From NCBI GenBank assembly GCA_021496925.1, contig CP053915.1:2046001-2110000 (forward strand): a stretch of DNA of 64,000 nucleotides, read 5' to 3'. Positions 48,312 to 56,901 of this stretch are shown piece by piece (the first letter of the stretch is position 1; each line of letters begins with the position of its first letter). The notes below the pieces were generated by a model. It made no database searches and had not been told where the DNA came from. It saw only the letters and a program-made list of their open reading frames with translations. The position numbers and the translations under genes were made by a program. This DNA is from Acidovorax sp. YS12 (GTDB lineage Bacteria > Pseudomonadota > Gammaproteobacteria > Burkholderiales > Burkholderiaceae_C).

Positions 48312-49313
48312 CTATTCCCCGCGCGGATCGCGCGCCATCAGGCGCTGCAGCGCGGCCGGCGCCTGCAGGCGGCCGTCGAGCAGTTCCACCACGGTCTCGG
48401 CCAGCGGCATTTCCACCCCCAGCCCGCGCGCACGCGCCACCACGGTGCGTGCGCAATAGACGCCCTCGGCCACGTGGCCCAGCGATTCGACGGCCTGCGC
48501 CAACGTGTGGCCCTGGGCCAGCAGCAGGCCCACGCGGCGGTTGCGCGACAGGTCGCCCGTGGCCGTCAGCACCAGGTCGCCCAGGCCGGACAGGCCCATG
48601 AAGGTGTCGGCACGCGCGCCCAGCGCCAGGCCCAGGCGCGTCATCTCGGCCAAGCCGCGCGTGATGAGGGCGGCACGCGCGTTCAGGCCCAGCTGCAGCC
48701 CGTCGCACAGGCCGGTGGCAATGGCCAGCACGTTCTTCACCGCGCCACCCACTTCGACGCCAGCGATGTCGTCATTGGCATAGACGCGCAGGTGCGGACT
48801 GTGGAAGGCCTGCACCAGCAACTGGCGCACCTCGGCGTGCTCGCTGGCCGCGACCAGGGCCGTGGGCTGGCCGCGCGCCACTTCGAGCGCGAAGCTCGGC
48901 CCGCTGAGCACCCCGGCGCGCAGTTGCGGCGCCACCTGGGCGCGGATTTCGTGCGCCAGCAGGCCCCAGGGCTGGCCCTCGGCCTGGGCCTCGAAGCCCT
49001 TGCACAGCCAGGCCACGGGCACCCGGCAGTCGCGCACCTCGGCCAGCAGCGTGCGCAGCGCAGCCATGGGCGTGCCCAGCACGACAAGTTCGGCGTCGCC
49101 GAGCAGCGCGGCCAAGCCGCCGCTGGCGATGCGCAGGGACGCGGGGAAGGGCACGCCCGCGAGGTAGCGCGCGTTCTCGCGCGCGGCCTGCATGGCGGTG
49201 GCCTGGGCGGCGTCGCGCGCCCACAGGGCCACGGTGTGCCCGGCGGGGTGGGCGGCGGCGCTCATGGCCATGGCCGTGCCCCATGCGCCTGCGCCAATGA
49301 CTACTATTTTCAT
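48312..49313 (-). CDS. gpsA: Glycerol-3-phosphate dehydrogenase [NAD(P)+]
   Basis: 333 residues making sn-glycerol-3-phosphate for phospholipids. NAD motif GAGAWGTA (residues 7-14), LCKGFEAQ, LSGPSFALEVARGQPTA, the catalytic Lys in VGGAVKNVLAIATGLCDG, and FMGLSGLGDLVLTATGDLSRNRRVG are all present. Its start codon ATGAAAATA lies inside a reverse copy of the dispersed repeat: the repeat's AGCTATGAAAA supplies the ATG. Follows secB on the same strand, the common secB-gpsA order. Confidence 0.96.
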   Translation of the reverse strand: MKIVVIGAGAWGTAMAMSAAAHPAGHTVALWARDAAQATAMQAARENARYLAGVPFPASLRIASGGLAALLGDAELVVLGTPMAALRTLLAEVRDCRVPVAWLCKGFEAQAEGQPWGLLAHEIRAQVAPQLRAGVLSGPSFALEVARGQPTALVAASEHAEVRQLLVQAFHSPHLRVYANDDIAGVEVGGAVKNVLAIATGLCDGLQLGLNARAALITRGLAEMTRLGLALGARADTFMGLSGLGDLVLTATGDLSRNRRVGLLLAQGHTLAQAVESLGHVAEGVYCARTVVARARGLGVEMPLAETVVELLDGRLQAPAALQRLMARDPRGE

Positions 49314-49352
49314 AGCTGGCAGCGCTTTTCTGGTACAGGCTGGAGCACTAAA
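49306..49352 (-). repeat. Dispersed hairpin repeat supplying the gpsA start codon
   Basis: Reverse copy; on the minus strand it reads CCAGCCTGTACCAGAAAAGC, GCTGCCAGCTATGAAAATAG. The conserved AGCTATGAAAA overlaps the first codons of gpsA, and the hairpin lies just upstream where a ribosome-binding site should be. Confidence 0.82.
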
Positions 49353-49382
49353 GCATGCCCAAACCCGCGATAGCGCGCAGGC

Positions 49383-49838
49383 TTACTGCGCCGTGGCGTT
49401 GGCGGCTTCGGCCTGGGCGGCCTGCTGCTGCTCGTACATGGCCTGGAAGTTGATTTCGGCCAGGTGCACGGGCGGGAAGCCGGCGCGCGTGATGGTGTCG
49501 GCCACGTTGCCGCGCAGGTAGGGGTAGACGATCTGCGGGCAGGCCACGCCGATGATGGCACCCATCTGCTCCTCGGGGATGTTGCGGATCTCGAAGATGC
49601 CGGCCTGCTTGGCCTCGACCAGGAACACGGTCTTGTCCTCGATCTTGGTCTGCACCGTGGCCAGTACGCAGACTTCGAAAATGCCCTCGGCCACGGGAGT
49701 GGCTTCCACGCCGAGCTGGATGTCCACGCTCGGCTGCGCCTGCTCCAGCAGGATGGCGGGCGAGTTCGGCTGCTCCAGGGACAGATCCTTCAGGTACACG
49801 CGCTGGATCTGGAACACGGGGTTTTCTTGGTCGGCCAT
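49383..49838 (-). CDS. secB: Protein-export chaperone
   Basis: 151-residue tetrameric cytosolic chaperone that keeps preproteins unfolded for SecA. MADQENPVFQIQRVYLKDLSLEQPNSP is the classic N-terminus, and VACPQIVYPYLRGNVADTITRAGFPPVHLAEINFQAMY the C-terminal signature. Start ATG at 49836-49838; the longer frame is not conserved. Ends in an acidic/Gln-rich tail. Operon order rhodanese-grxC-secB-gpsA. Confidence 0.97.
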   Translation of the reverse strand: MADQENPVFQIQRVYLKDLSLEQPNSPAILLEQAQPSVDIQLGVEATPVAEGIFEVCVLATVQTKIEDKTVFLVEAKQAGIFEIRNIPEEQMGAIIGVACPQIVYPYLRGNVADTITRAGFPPVHLAEINFQAMYEQQQAAQAEAANATAQ

Positions 49839-49908
49839 GGTTGGGTCTTGCAACTACGTTGGAATAAAACAAAGCCCGCCGGGGAGAGGCTCCCGCAGCG
49901 GGCACTTC

Positions 49909-49931
49909 GCGGCATGCATTATGCATGCCGC
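49909..49931. other. Perfect stem-loop upstream of secB
   Basis: GCGGCATGCAT on either side of a single T, an 11-base perfect dyad. Not followed by a T-tract on either strand, so not an ordinary terminator; it may be a processing or attenuation structure in the grxC-secB transcript. Confidence 0.6.
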
Positions 49932-49938
49932 CCCCATC

Positions 49939-50099
49939 AGAACGTGTGAATGAATCCGGCGTGGCCGAGCAGCGCGCCAAAACGCGGCCCATCAAGGCGC
50001 AAAGCACAGCCATAGCGCGGGCTATGGCGCGCATTTACAACGCAGAGGGGGCGTGTTTTGGCGTGATGAGCGGGCATGGCGGATTCGTTCACACGTTCT
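49939..50099. repeat. ~160-bp terminal-inverted-repeat element between grxC and secB
   Basis: Ends AGAACGTGTGAATGAATCCG (49939-49958) and its complement at 50080-50099 match at 19 of 20 positions. Inner arms GCCAAAACGC/GCGTGTTTTGGC and a central GCCATAGC-GCG-GGCTATGGC hairpin make the whole segment foldable. The right end abuts the grxC stop codon. No coding capacity seen; MITE-like or a large transcript stem-loop. Confidence 0.75.
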
Positions 50100-50356
50100 C
50101 AGCCCTGCAGCAAGGGCGCCAGGCCGCCGCGCGCGTCGAGCGCCACGAGGTCGTCGTGGCCGCCGACGTGGGTGTCGCCAATGAAGATCTGCGGCACGGT
50201 GCGCCGGCCGGTGGTCTCCATCATGTGCTGGCGCTGCGCCGGGTCGGTATCGACGCGGATCTCCTCAATCTGCTCCACGCCCTTGGCCTTGAGCAGTTGC
50301 TTGGCGCGGATGCAGTAGGGGCACACGGCGGTGGTGTACATCTTCACGGTGGGCAT
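50099..50356 (-). CDS. grxC: Glutaredoxin 3
   Basis: 85-residue GSH-dependent disulphide reductase. Dithiol active site C12-P-Y-C15 (MYTTAVCPYCIRAKQLL), TVPQIFIGDTHVGGHDDL carries the cis-Pro and GSH-binding residues. Start ATG at 50354-50356, 3 bases after the rhodanese gene. Standard family length. Confidence 0.96.
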   Translation of the reverse strand: MPTVKMYTTAVCPYCIRAKQLLKAKGVEQIEEIRVDTDPAQRQHMMETTGRRTVPQIFIGDTHVGGHDDLVALDARGGLAPLLQG

Positions 50357-50359
50357 GGG

Positions 50360-50767
50360 TCAGCCTTTCTCCACGGGCAGGTTGGCTTCGCGCCAGGCGG
50401 CCAGGCCGCCCGACAGGGCCTGGGCGTTGTCGTAGCCCAGCTTCTTGGCCACGGCCACGGCACGCTGCGCGCGCACGCCGCGCGCGCACACCATGACCAC
50501 GGGCACGGCCTTGTTCTTGACCACGCTGGGCAGGCGCTCTTCGAGCTGTGCCAGCGGCACGTTCTTGGCGCCGCCGACGTGGCCTGCGGCGTATTCCTCG
50601 GGGCCGCACACGTCGATGACCACGGCCTTCTCGCGGTTGATGAGCTGCACCGCGTTGGCGGCCGTCAGCCCGCCCGGGCCGCCGCCCATCAGCACGGGTG
50701 CCAGCAGCATGCCGCCCGAAACCAGGGCCAGAAGGATGAGATACCAGTTCTCGATGATGAAATTCAC
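50360..50767 (-). CDS. Membrane-anchored rhodanese-like protein
   Basis: 135 residues. An N-terminal membrane helix (WYLILLALVSGGMLLAPVLMGG) precedes one rhodanese domain with active-site Cys94 in VMVCARGVRA and the conserved VIDVCGPEEYAAGHVGGAKNVPL. Sulfur or redox transfer at the membrane is likely. First gene of the grxC-secB-gpsA unit, divergent from gpmA over 71 bases. Confidence 0.92.
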   Translation of the reverse strand: MNFIIENWYLILLALVSGGMLLAPVLMGGGPGGLTAANAVQLINREKAVVIDVCGPEEYAAGHVGGAKNVPLAQLEERLPSVVKNKAVPVVMVCARGVRAQRAVAVAKKLGYDNAQALSGGLAAWREANLPVEKG

Positions 50768-50838
50768 GTCAATCCTTGGGATGCGAAACCCCGCAATTCT
50801 AGAATGTCGGGTTTTGACCAGCTCTTCCTAGGGAATCC

Positions 50839-51582
50839 ATGCACAAGCTCGTCCTGATCCGCCACGGCGAATCCACCTGGAACCTCGAAAACCGCTTCAC
50901 CGGCTGGACCGACGTGGATCTGACGCCCACCGGCGTCTCGCAGGCCATGTCGGCGGGCAAGCTGCTCAAGGCCGAGGGCTACGAGTTCGATCTGGCCTAC
51001 ACCAGCGTGCTCAAGCGCGCCATCCACACGCTGTGGTACGCGCTGGACGAGATGGACCGCACCTGGCTGCCGGTGGTCAAGAGCTGGCGCCTGAACGAGC
51101 GCCACTACGGCGGCCTGCAGGGCCTGAACAAGGCCGACATGGCCAAGCAGTACGGCGACGAGCAGGTGCTGGTGTGGCGCCGCAGCTACGACACGCCCCC
51201 GCCGGCCCTGGAGCCCACCGATCCGCGCAGCGAGCGCGGCGACCGCCGCTACGCTGGCCTGGCGCCCGCGCAGATTCCGCTGACCGAGTGCCTCAAGGAC
51301 ACGGTGGCGCGCGTCATCCCGTTCTGGAACGACACCATCGCCCCTTCGATCCGCAGCGGCCAGCGCGTGGTGATCGCGGCGCACGGCAACTCCATCCGCG
51401 CGCTGGTGAAGTACCTGGACGGCATTGCCGACGACGCCATCGTGGGCGTGAACATCCCCAACGGCATCCCGCTGGTGTACGAGCTGGACGACGACCTCAA
51501 GCCCATTCGCCACTACTACCTGGGCGACGCCGAGGCCGCCGCCAAGGCCGCTGCCGCCGTGGCCTCGCAAGGCAAGGCATAG
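50839..51582 (+). CDS. gpmA: 2,3-bisphosphoglycerate-dependent phosphoglycerate mutase
   Basis: 247-residue glycolytic enzyme interconverting 3- and 2-phosphoglycerate. The phosphohistidine motif LIRHGES (H9) is near the N-terminus; FTGWTDVDLTPTG, the long RLNERHYGGLQGLNKADMA segment, SYDTPPP and VVIAAHGNSIRALVKYLD complete the dPGM signature. The C-terminus is Ala-rich. ATG 50839. Followed after 81 bases by ctpA. Confidence 0.97.
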   Translation: MHKLVLIRHGESTWNLENRFTGWTDVDLTPTGVSQAMSAGKLLKAEGYEFDLAYTSVLKRAIHTLWYALDEMDRTWLPVVKSWRLNERHYGGLQGLNKADMAKQYGDEQVLVWRRSYDTPPPALEPTDPRSERGDRRYAGLAPAQIPLTECLKDTVARVIPFWNDTIAPSIRSGQRVVIAAHGNSIRALVKYLDGIADDAIVGVNIPNGIPLVYELDDDLKPIRHYYLGDAEAAAKAAAAVASQGKA

Positions 51583-51663
51583 GGAACTCAACCAAGGGAA
51601 CCCGGAAGGGCGCGCCCCTTCCAAGAGGTATATTGAACCGCTACGGGCGAGCAAGGTAAGCGT

Positions 51664-53112
51664 ATGGGCCAGAAACTGAAAATTGCAGGGTGGGTGTCGA
51701 TCGGCGTGGTCGCCGGGGCGCTGACCACGGTGTCTTTGCAGACCGTGGCGCGCGGCGCCATGACGCCGCTGCCGCTGGAGGAAATCCAGCAGCTCTCCGC
51801 CGTGTTCGGCCTCATCAAGACCGATTACGTGGAGCCGGTGGACGACAAGAAGCTCATCACCGATGCCATCTCGGGCATGGTGTCGAGCCTGGATCCGCAC
51901 TCGCAGTACTTCGACAAGAAGTCGTTCAAGGAATTCCGCGAGGGCACGACGGGCCGCTTCGTCGGCGTGGGCATCGAGATCACGCAGGAAGACGGGCTCA
52001 TCAAGATCGTCTCGCCCATCGAAGGCTCGCCCGCCTACCGCGCCGGCCTCAAGACCGGCGACCTGATCACCAAGATCGACGACACCGCCGTGCGCGGCCT
52101 GTCGCTCAACGACTCCGTCAAGCGCATGCGCGGCGAGCCCAACACCAAGGTGACGCTGACCATCTTCCGCAAGGACGAGAACCGCACCTTCCCGGTGACG
52201 ATCACGCGCGAGGAAATCAAGACGCAGTCGGTCAAGGGCAAGGTGATCGAGCCCGGCTACGCCTGGATCCGCCTGTCGCAGTTCCAGGAACGCACGGTGG
52301 ACGACTTCGTGCGCAAGGTCGAGGAGGTCTACAAGCAGGAGCCGCGCCTCAAGGGCCTGGTGCTCGACCTGCGCAACGACCCGGGCGGCCTGCTCGACGC
52401 CGCCGTGGCCATCTCGGCCGCCTTCCTGCCCGAGAACGTCACGGTGGTCTCCACCAACGGCCAGCTCGCCGACAGCAAGGCTACCTACAAGGCCTCGCCC
52501 GAGTTCTACGCCCGCCGCGGCCAGGGCGACCCGCTCAAGCGCCTGCCTGCCGCCATCAAGACCGTGCCGCTGGTGGTGCTGGTCAACGAGGGCTCGGCCT
52601 CGGCCAGCGAAATCGTGGCCGGCGCGCTGCAGGACCACAAGCGCGCGACGCTGATGGGCAGCCAGACCTTCGGCAAGGGCTCGGTGCAGACGGTGCGCCC
52701 GCTGGGGCCGGACACCGGCATCAAGATCACCACGGCGCGCTACTACACGCCCAATGGCCGCTCCATCCAGGCCAAGGGCATCGTGCCCGACGTGATGGTG
52801 GACGAAACCGCCGAGGGCGACCTGTACGCCGCGCTGCGCATGCGCGAGGCCGACCTGGACAAGCACCTGGGCAACGGCCAGGGCGAGGAACAGAAGGACG
52901 AAGCCCGCGAAAAAGCCCGCGAGGAAGCGCGCAAGCGCCTGGAGGAAGAGACCAAGAAGAACCCGTCGGAGCGCAAGCTGCCCGAGCTGGGTTCGGAAAA
53001 GGACTTCCAGCTCACCCAGGCGCTGAACAAGCTCAAGGGCCAGGCCGTGCTGGTCAGCAAGACCCTGACCGAGCGCAAGGAAGAGAAGAAGGACGAGAAG
53101 AAAGAGGACTGA
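51664..53112 (+). CDS. ctpA: Carboxy-terminal processing protease (S41 family)
   Basis: 482-residue periplasmic serine protease. N-terminal signal anchor IAGWVSIGVVAGALTTVSL, PDZ domain (~85-165; GRFVGVGIEITQEDGLIKIVSPIEGSPAYRAGLKTGD), then the S41 core with VNEGSASASEIVAGALQDHKRATLMGSQTFGKGSVQTV, which holds the Ser/Lys catalytic dyad. The C-terminal ~100 residues are highly charged and Lys/Glu-rich, ending KKDEKKED. ATG 51664. Ends at a good terminator. Confidence 0.95.
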   Translation: MGQKLKIAGWVSIGVVAGALTTVSLQTVARGAMTPLPLEEIQQLSAVFGLIKTDYVEPVDDKKLITDAISGMVSSLDPHSQYFDKKSFKEFREGTTGRFVGVGIEITQEDGLIKIVSPIEGSPAYRAGLKTGDLITKIDDTAVRGLSLNDSVKRMRGEPNTKVTLTIFRKDENRTFPVTITREEIKTQSVKGKVIEPGYAWIRLSQFQERTVDDFVRKVEEVYKQEPRLKGLVLDLRNDPGGLLDAAVAISAAFLPENVTVVSTNGQLADSKATYKASPEFYARRGQGDPLKRLPAAIKTVPLVVLVNEGSASASEIVAGALQDHKRATLMGSQTFGKGSVQTVRPLGPDTGIKITTARYYTPNGRSIQAKGIVPDVMVDETAEGDLYAALRMREADLDKHLGNGQGEEQKDEAREKAREEARKRLEEETKKNPSERKLPELGSEKDFQLTQALNKLKGQAVLVSKTLTERKEEKKDEKKED

Positions 53113-53138
53113 GCCATCCTCCTGCGTTCTTTCCCCGG

Positions 53139-53165
53139 GGCCGGGCCTTGCAGCCCGGCCTTTTT
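53139..53165 (+). terminator. Rho-independent terminator after ctpA
   Basis: Eight-base perfect stem GGCCGGGC/GCCCGGCC with loop CTTGCA, followed by five T residues. Confidence 0.92.
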
Positions 53166-53180
53166 CCATTCAGCCACGCC

Positions 53181-53936
53181 ATGAACGACGACCAACTGCT
53201 GCGCTACTCGCGCCACATCCTGCTCGATGAGATCGGCATCGAGGGGCAGGAGCGCATCCTGGCGGCCCACGCGCTGGTGATCGGCGCGGGCGGCCTGGGC
53301 TCGCCCGTGGCGCTGCTGCTCGGCGCCGCGGGCGTGGGACGCCTCACGCTGGTGGACGACGACGCGGTGGACCTGACCAACCTGCAGCGCCAGATCGCGC
53401 ACACCACGGCGCGCGTGGGCCAGCCCAAGGTGGCCTCGGCGGCCGAGGCAGTGCATGCCATCAACCCAGGCGTACAGGTCGATGCCGTGCAGGCGCGTGC
53501 GGACACCGCCCTGCTCGACCGCCTGGTGCCCGGCGCCACGGTGGTGCTGGACTGCACCGACAACTACGCCACGCGCCACGCCATCAACGCCGCCTGTGTG
53601 CGCCACCGCGTGCCGCTGGTGGCGGGCGCGGCCATCCGCTTCGACGGGCAGCTCACGGTAGTGGACCCGCGCGACGCGCAGTCGCCCTGCTACGCCTGCC
53701 TGTTCCCGCCCGACGCGGCCTTCGAGGAAGTGCAATGCGCCACCATGGGCGTATTCGCCCCCATGGTCGGCATCATCGGTGCCATGCAGGCGGCCGAGGC
53801 GCTCAAGCTGGTGGCCGGCGTGGGCCAGTCCGTCGCCGGGCGGCTGCTGATGCTCGACGGCCGCAGCATGGAATGGAACACCCTGCGCAGCCAGCGCCAT
53901 GCCGGCTGCCCGGTGTGCGGCACATCCGCCACGTAG
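53181..53936 (+). CDS. moeB: ThiF/MoeB-family adenylyltransferase
   Basis: 251-residue E1-like enzyme activating the C-terminal Gly of MoaD or ThiS. Nucleotide loop GAGGLGSP (residues 35-42), the DLTNLQRQ arginine finger, DCTDNYATRHAIN, two zinc Cys pairs (CYAC and CPVC) and a Cys in VQCATMGV. ATG 53181 is preceded by the terminator of ctpA. MoeB or ThiF cannot be told apart from sequence alone; no moaD or thiS is adjacent. Confidence 0.88.
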   Translation: MNDDQLLRYSRHILLDEIGIEGQERILAAHALVIGAGGLGSPVALLLGAAGVGRLTLVDDDAVDLTNLQRQIAHTTARVGQPKVASAAEAVHAINPGVQVDAVQARADTALLDRLVPGATVVLDCTDNYATRHAINAACVRHRVPLVAGAAIRFDGQLTVVDPRDAQSPCYACLFPPDAAFEEVQCATMGVFAPMVGIIGAMQAAEALKLVAGVGQSVAGRLLMLDGRSMEWNTLRSQRHAGCPVCGTSAT

Positions 53937-53949
53937 GACAGTACCTACA

Positions 53950-53970
53950 CCAGCGGCGTACCACCGCTGG
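53950..53970. other. Stem-loop after moeB
   Basis: CCAGCGG/CCGCTGG with a 7-base loop, no T-tract. A CCTACACC box just before it recurs near 56543 upstream of the DUF1328 gene. Confidence 0.45.
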
Positions 53971-54048
53971 CAGCCCCGCGGCCCCTGGCGCCCTATAGTC
54001 GAACCATGGGCACGCGGCCCCTCGCGGTGCCCCTGGACTGGCCCCACC

Positions 54049-54438
54049 GTGAAACTGCGCACCTACCTCGTCGAAGACAACGCCACCATCCGCGAAAACC
54101 TCATCGGTACGCTGGAGGAGCTGGCGTCCATCCAGGCCGTGGGCATGGCGGAAACGGAGGCCGACGGCAAGGCCTGGCTCACCAGCCACCCCGGCCATTG
54201 GGATCTGGCCATCGTCGACCTCTTCCTGCGCCAGGGCAGCGGCCTGGGGGTGCTCGCCGCCTGCAGGGAGCGCCAGGCACACCAGAAGATCGTGGTGCTG
54301 AGCAACTACGCCACGCCGGACATCCGCGCCCGCTGCGCCCAGTTGGGCGTGGACGCGGTGTTCGACAAATCGAACGAGATCGACGCCCTGCTCGATTACT
54401 GCATCGCGCGCAGCCAGGACGCGGATCTCAGTCAATGA
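54049..54438 (+). CDS. Receiver-only response regulator
   Basis: 129-residue CheY-like domain with no output module. Acidic pocket E9/D10, phospho-acceptor D57 (DLAIVDLFL), the switch Ser in VVLSNYAT and the conserved Lys in VFDKSNEID. Start GTG 54049 gives the normal N-terminus KLRTYLVEDN; the upstream frame is unrelated. Its 3' end overlaps the oppositely directed NarL-type regulator by 11 bases. It may act as a phosphate sink or as a partner of the kinase at 55174. Confidence 0.88.
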   Translation: MKLRTYLVEDNATIRENLIGTLEELASIQAVGMAETEADGKAWLTSHPGHWDLAIVDLFLRQGSGLGVLAACRERQAHQKIVVLSNYATPDIRARCAQLGVDAVFDKSNEIDALLDYCIARSQDADLSQ

Positions 54439-55060
54439 GGCGGTTCTTCAGCGCGTAGTAGGTCAGGTCGCTGTTCGACCCCAGGCCCATCTTCTCCATC
54501 AGGCGCGTCCGGTAGGTGCTCACGGTCTTCACGCTCAGCGACAGGGACTTGGCGACATCGCCCGCGGTCTCGCCGCGCGCCAGCTTCAGGAACACCTGGA
54601 ACTCGCGCTCGGACAGTTGCTCGTGTGGCGGCGTGTCGTCCTTGCGGTGCAGCTGCTGCGCCAGCAGTTCGGCCACGGCGGGCGTGAGGTACCTGCGCCC
54701 CAGCGCGATGGTGCGGATGGCCTCGACGATCTCGGCCGGGTCGCACTCCTTGTTCAGATACCCGCTCGCGCCCTGGCGGATAAGGTTGATCGCGTAGTGT
54801 TCCTCGGGGTAGCCACTGAGGATCAGGATGCCCATGTCGGGGGCCTTGGCACGCAGCATGGCCATGGCGTCCAGGCCGCTCTGGCCGGGCATGGACAGGT
54901 CCATCACCAGCACGTCGATGGCGTGCAGGCGCACCAGGTCGATGGCCTCGCGCCCGTTCGCTGCCTCGCCCGCAACACAAAGGTCGACGTGCTCGGCGAA
55001 GAACTGGCGCAAGCCCGAGCGCACGATGGCGTGGTCATCCACAATGCCGATATTGATCAT
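54428..55060 (-). CDS. NarL/UvrY-type LuxR response regulator
   Basis: 210 residues. Receiver domain with D8/D9 and phospho-acceptor D54 (DVLVMDLSMPG), then the LuxR HTH (LSEREFQVFLKLARGETAGDVAKSLSLSVKTVSTYRTRLMEKMGL). Start ATG at 55058-55060 (MINIGIVDDH). Divergent from the CHASE3 kinase gene by 113 bases, its probable cognate, and convergent with the receiver-only gene. Confidence 0.94.
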   Translation of the reverse strand: MINIGIVDDHAIVRSGLRQFFAEHVDLCVAGEAANGREAIDLVRLHAIDVLVMDLSMPGQSGLDAMAMLRAKAPDMGILILSGYPEEHYAINLIRQGASGYLNKECDPAEIVEAIRTIALGRRYLTPAVAELLAQQLHRKDDTPPHEQLSEREFQVFLKLARGETAGDVAKSLSLSVKTVSTYRTRLMEKMGLGSNSDLTYYALKNRLID

Positions 55061-55173
55061 GAGAATGGTCTTTCCCGAAGCCGCCCTGCATGCCGCACGG
55101 CGGTGCGCGGCCAGCCAGCCCGACCGCCGCATTATCCCGAATAACCGCGCCCCCGACTTGGAAGGAATCGCCC

Positions 55174-56514
55174 ATGCGCTGGTCCCAGATCCGCAAGATG
55201 GCCTTGAGCCTGCCCGTGGCGCTGCTGACCGCGCTGCTGCTGGTCGGCATCAACGAAACCAGCTACCAGCGCTCGCGCCAGGCAGTGGACGAGATGGCGC
55301 AGACCCAGCACACCCGCGCCGCGCTGAACCGTCTGCTGCAGAACATGCTGGACGCCGAAACCGGCGTGCGCGGTTTCCTTCTGACCGGCGAGGAGCGCTA
55401 CCTGGCGCCCTACGAAGGCGCGGTCGCCACGCTGCACAGCAACCTGGACGCGCTGCGCAGCAGCTTCGCAGACTCGCCCGAGGATCGAGAAGATTTCAGC
55501 CAGCTCGCACAGCAGATCGGGCGCAAGCTCTCCGAGATGGCGCTGAGCCTGGACCTGCGCCGCCAGGGCAACGAGGATGCCTGGCGCTTCGTCATCTTCA
55601 CCGACGTGGGCAAGGAGAACATGGACGCCATCCGCACCCACGCGCTCGCGCTGATCGAGCGTGCCGACGGGCGCGCCGCGCAGAACCAGGCGCACATCCT
55701 GCACTCGCTGCTGCTCGCGCGCCTGGGCGTCGCCGCCATGGCAGCCATCGGCCTGCTGGCGTTCTACATGTACCTGCGCCAGGCCAGGGCGCTGCAGACC
55801 GCGCTGCAGCGCGAGCAGGAGAGCCTGGAGCGCGAGCGCGACCGCCTCGAAGGCCTGGTACGCGAGCGCACGGCCTCGCTGGCCGAGCTGGCCACGCACC
55901 TGCAGCAGGTGCGCGAGGACGAGCGCGGCCACCTGGCGCGCGAGCTGCATGACGAACTGGGCGCCCTGCTCACGGCCGCCAAGCTCGACGTGGCGCGGCT
56001 CAAGTCGCGCATCGACACCACGCCGCCGGAGGTGTCCGAACGCCTGCGCCACCTCACGGAGACGCTCAACGGCGTCATCGCCCTGAAGCGCCGGATCATC
56101 GAAAACCTGCGCCCCTCCTCGCTGGCCAACCTCGGGCTTACCGCATCGCTGGAGATCCTCACGCGGGAATTCGCACAGCACAGCGGCATCGCGGTGGAGG
56201 CCGAACTGCAGGAAGTGGACCTGTCGCCCGCGCTGCAGCTCACCGTGTACCGCATCGTGCAGGAATCGCTCACCAACATCGGCAAGTACGCCCAGGCGCG
56301 CCACGCCACCGTGCGCGTGCAGCGCCACGCCGCCCATGTCGCCGTGGAAATACGGGACGACGGCACGGGCTTCGCGCCCGGGGCGGTGCCGGCCAAATCG
56401 CACGGGCTCGCGGGCATGCGCCACCGGGTGGAAGCGGCGGGCGGGCGCTTCGCGGTGCGCTCCCAGCCCGGCCAGGGCACGGTCGTCTCGGCCGACATTC
56501 CCTGGGGCGCCTGA
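55174..56514 (+). CDS. CHASE3-domain sensor histidine kinase (HisKA_3 class)
   Basis: 446 residues. Two membrane helices (near residues 10-28 and 183-203) flank a CHASE3-type periplasmic domain with DAETGVRGFLLTGEERYLAPY. A coiled linker leads to the HisKA_3 dimerisation helix with H259 (ARELHDELGALLTAAKLDVARLKSR), and a HATPase with RIVQESLTNIGKYAQA and GTGFAPG...GLAGMRHRVEAAGG. This class pairs with NarL-type regulators such as the one divergent from it. ATG 55174 follows GAAGGAATCG. Confidence 0.94.
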   Translation: MRWSQIRKMALSLPVALLTALLLVGINETSYQRSRQAVDEMAQTQHTRAALNRLLQNMLDAETGVRGFLLTGEERYLAPYEGAVATLHSNLDALRSSFADSPEDREDFSQLAQQIGRKLSEMALSLDLRRQGNEDAWRFVIFTDVGKENMDAIRTHALALIERADGRAAQNQAHILHSLLLARLGVAAMAAIGLLAFYMYLRQARALQTALQREQESLERERDRLEGLVRERTASLAELATHLQQVREDERGHLARELHDELGALLTAAKLDVARLKSRIDTTPPEVSERLRHLTETLNGVIALKRRIIENLRPSSLANLGLTASLEILTREFAQHSGIAVEAELQEVDLSPALQLTVYRIVQESLTNIGKYAQARHATVRVQRHAAHVAVEIRDDGTGFAPGAVPAKSHGLAGMRHRVEAAGGRFAVRSQPGQGTVVSADIPWGA

Positions 56515-56692
56515 CGCCGCAGGCCGCGCGCGTCGGCCCTGTCCTACACCCCGCACCGCGTTCCCGCCGACACGCCAAGCCGCGCGCCGCTGGCACGCGC
56601 CGCGCACAGCGCGGCCTACAGTCATCCCATGCCCTGGCACCCCGTGCTGCCAGCCCGCCGGCACCGCCGGCTGAACGCGAGGAGATGAAACC

Positions 56693-56857
56693 ATGCTGCA
56701 CTACGCCGTCGTCTTTCTGGTCATCGCCCTGGTCGCGGCCCTCTTCGGCTTTGGCGGCATTGCCGCCGGGGCCGTGGAGATCGCCAAGATTCTGTTCTTC
56801 GTTTTCGTGGTCATGGCCGTCGTGGCCTTCGTGATCGGCCTCGTCAAGAAACGCTGA
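56693..56857 (+). CDS. DUF1328 small membrane protein
   Basis: 54 residues, MLHYAVVFLVIALVAALFGF then GGIAAGAVEIAKILFF and a second helix ending VKKR. Two tightly spaced hydrophobic helices and the GFGGIA...A turn are the DUF1328 (YtjA-like) signature. ATG 56693 has the site GAGGAG. Too short for many gene finders. Function unknown; commonly induced in envelope or osmotic stress. Followed by DUF883 and BON genes on the same strand. Confidence 0.92.
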   Translation: MLHYAVVFLVIALVAALFGFGGIAAGAVEIAKILFFVFVVMAVVAFVIGLVKKR

Positions 56858-56901
56858 CCGGCACCGCCACCACTGACCATCCCTCACCGAAAGGAGCCTT
56901 C

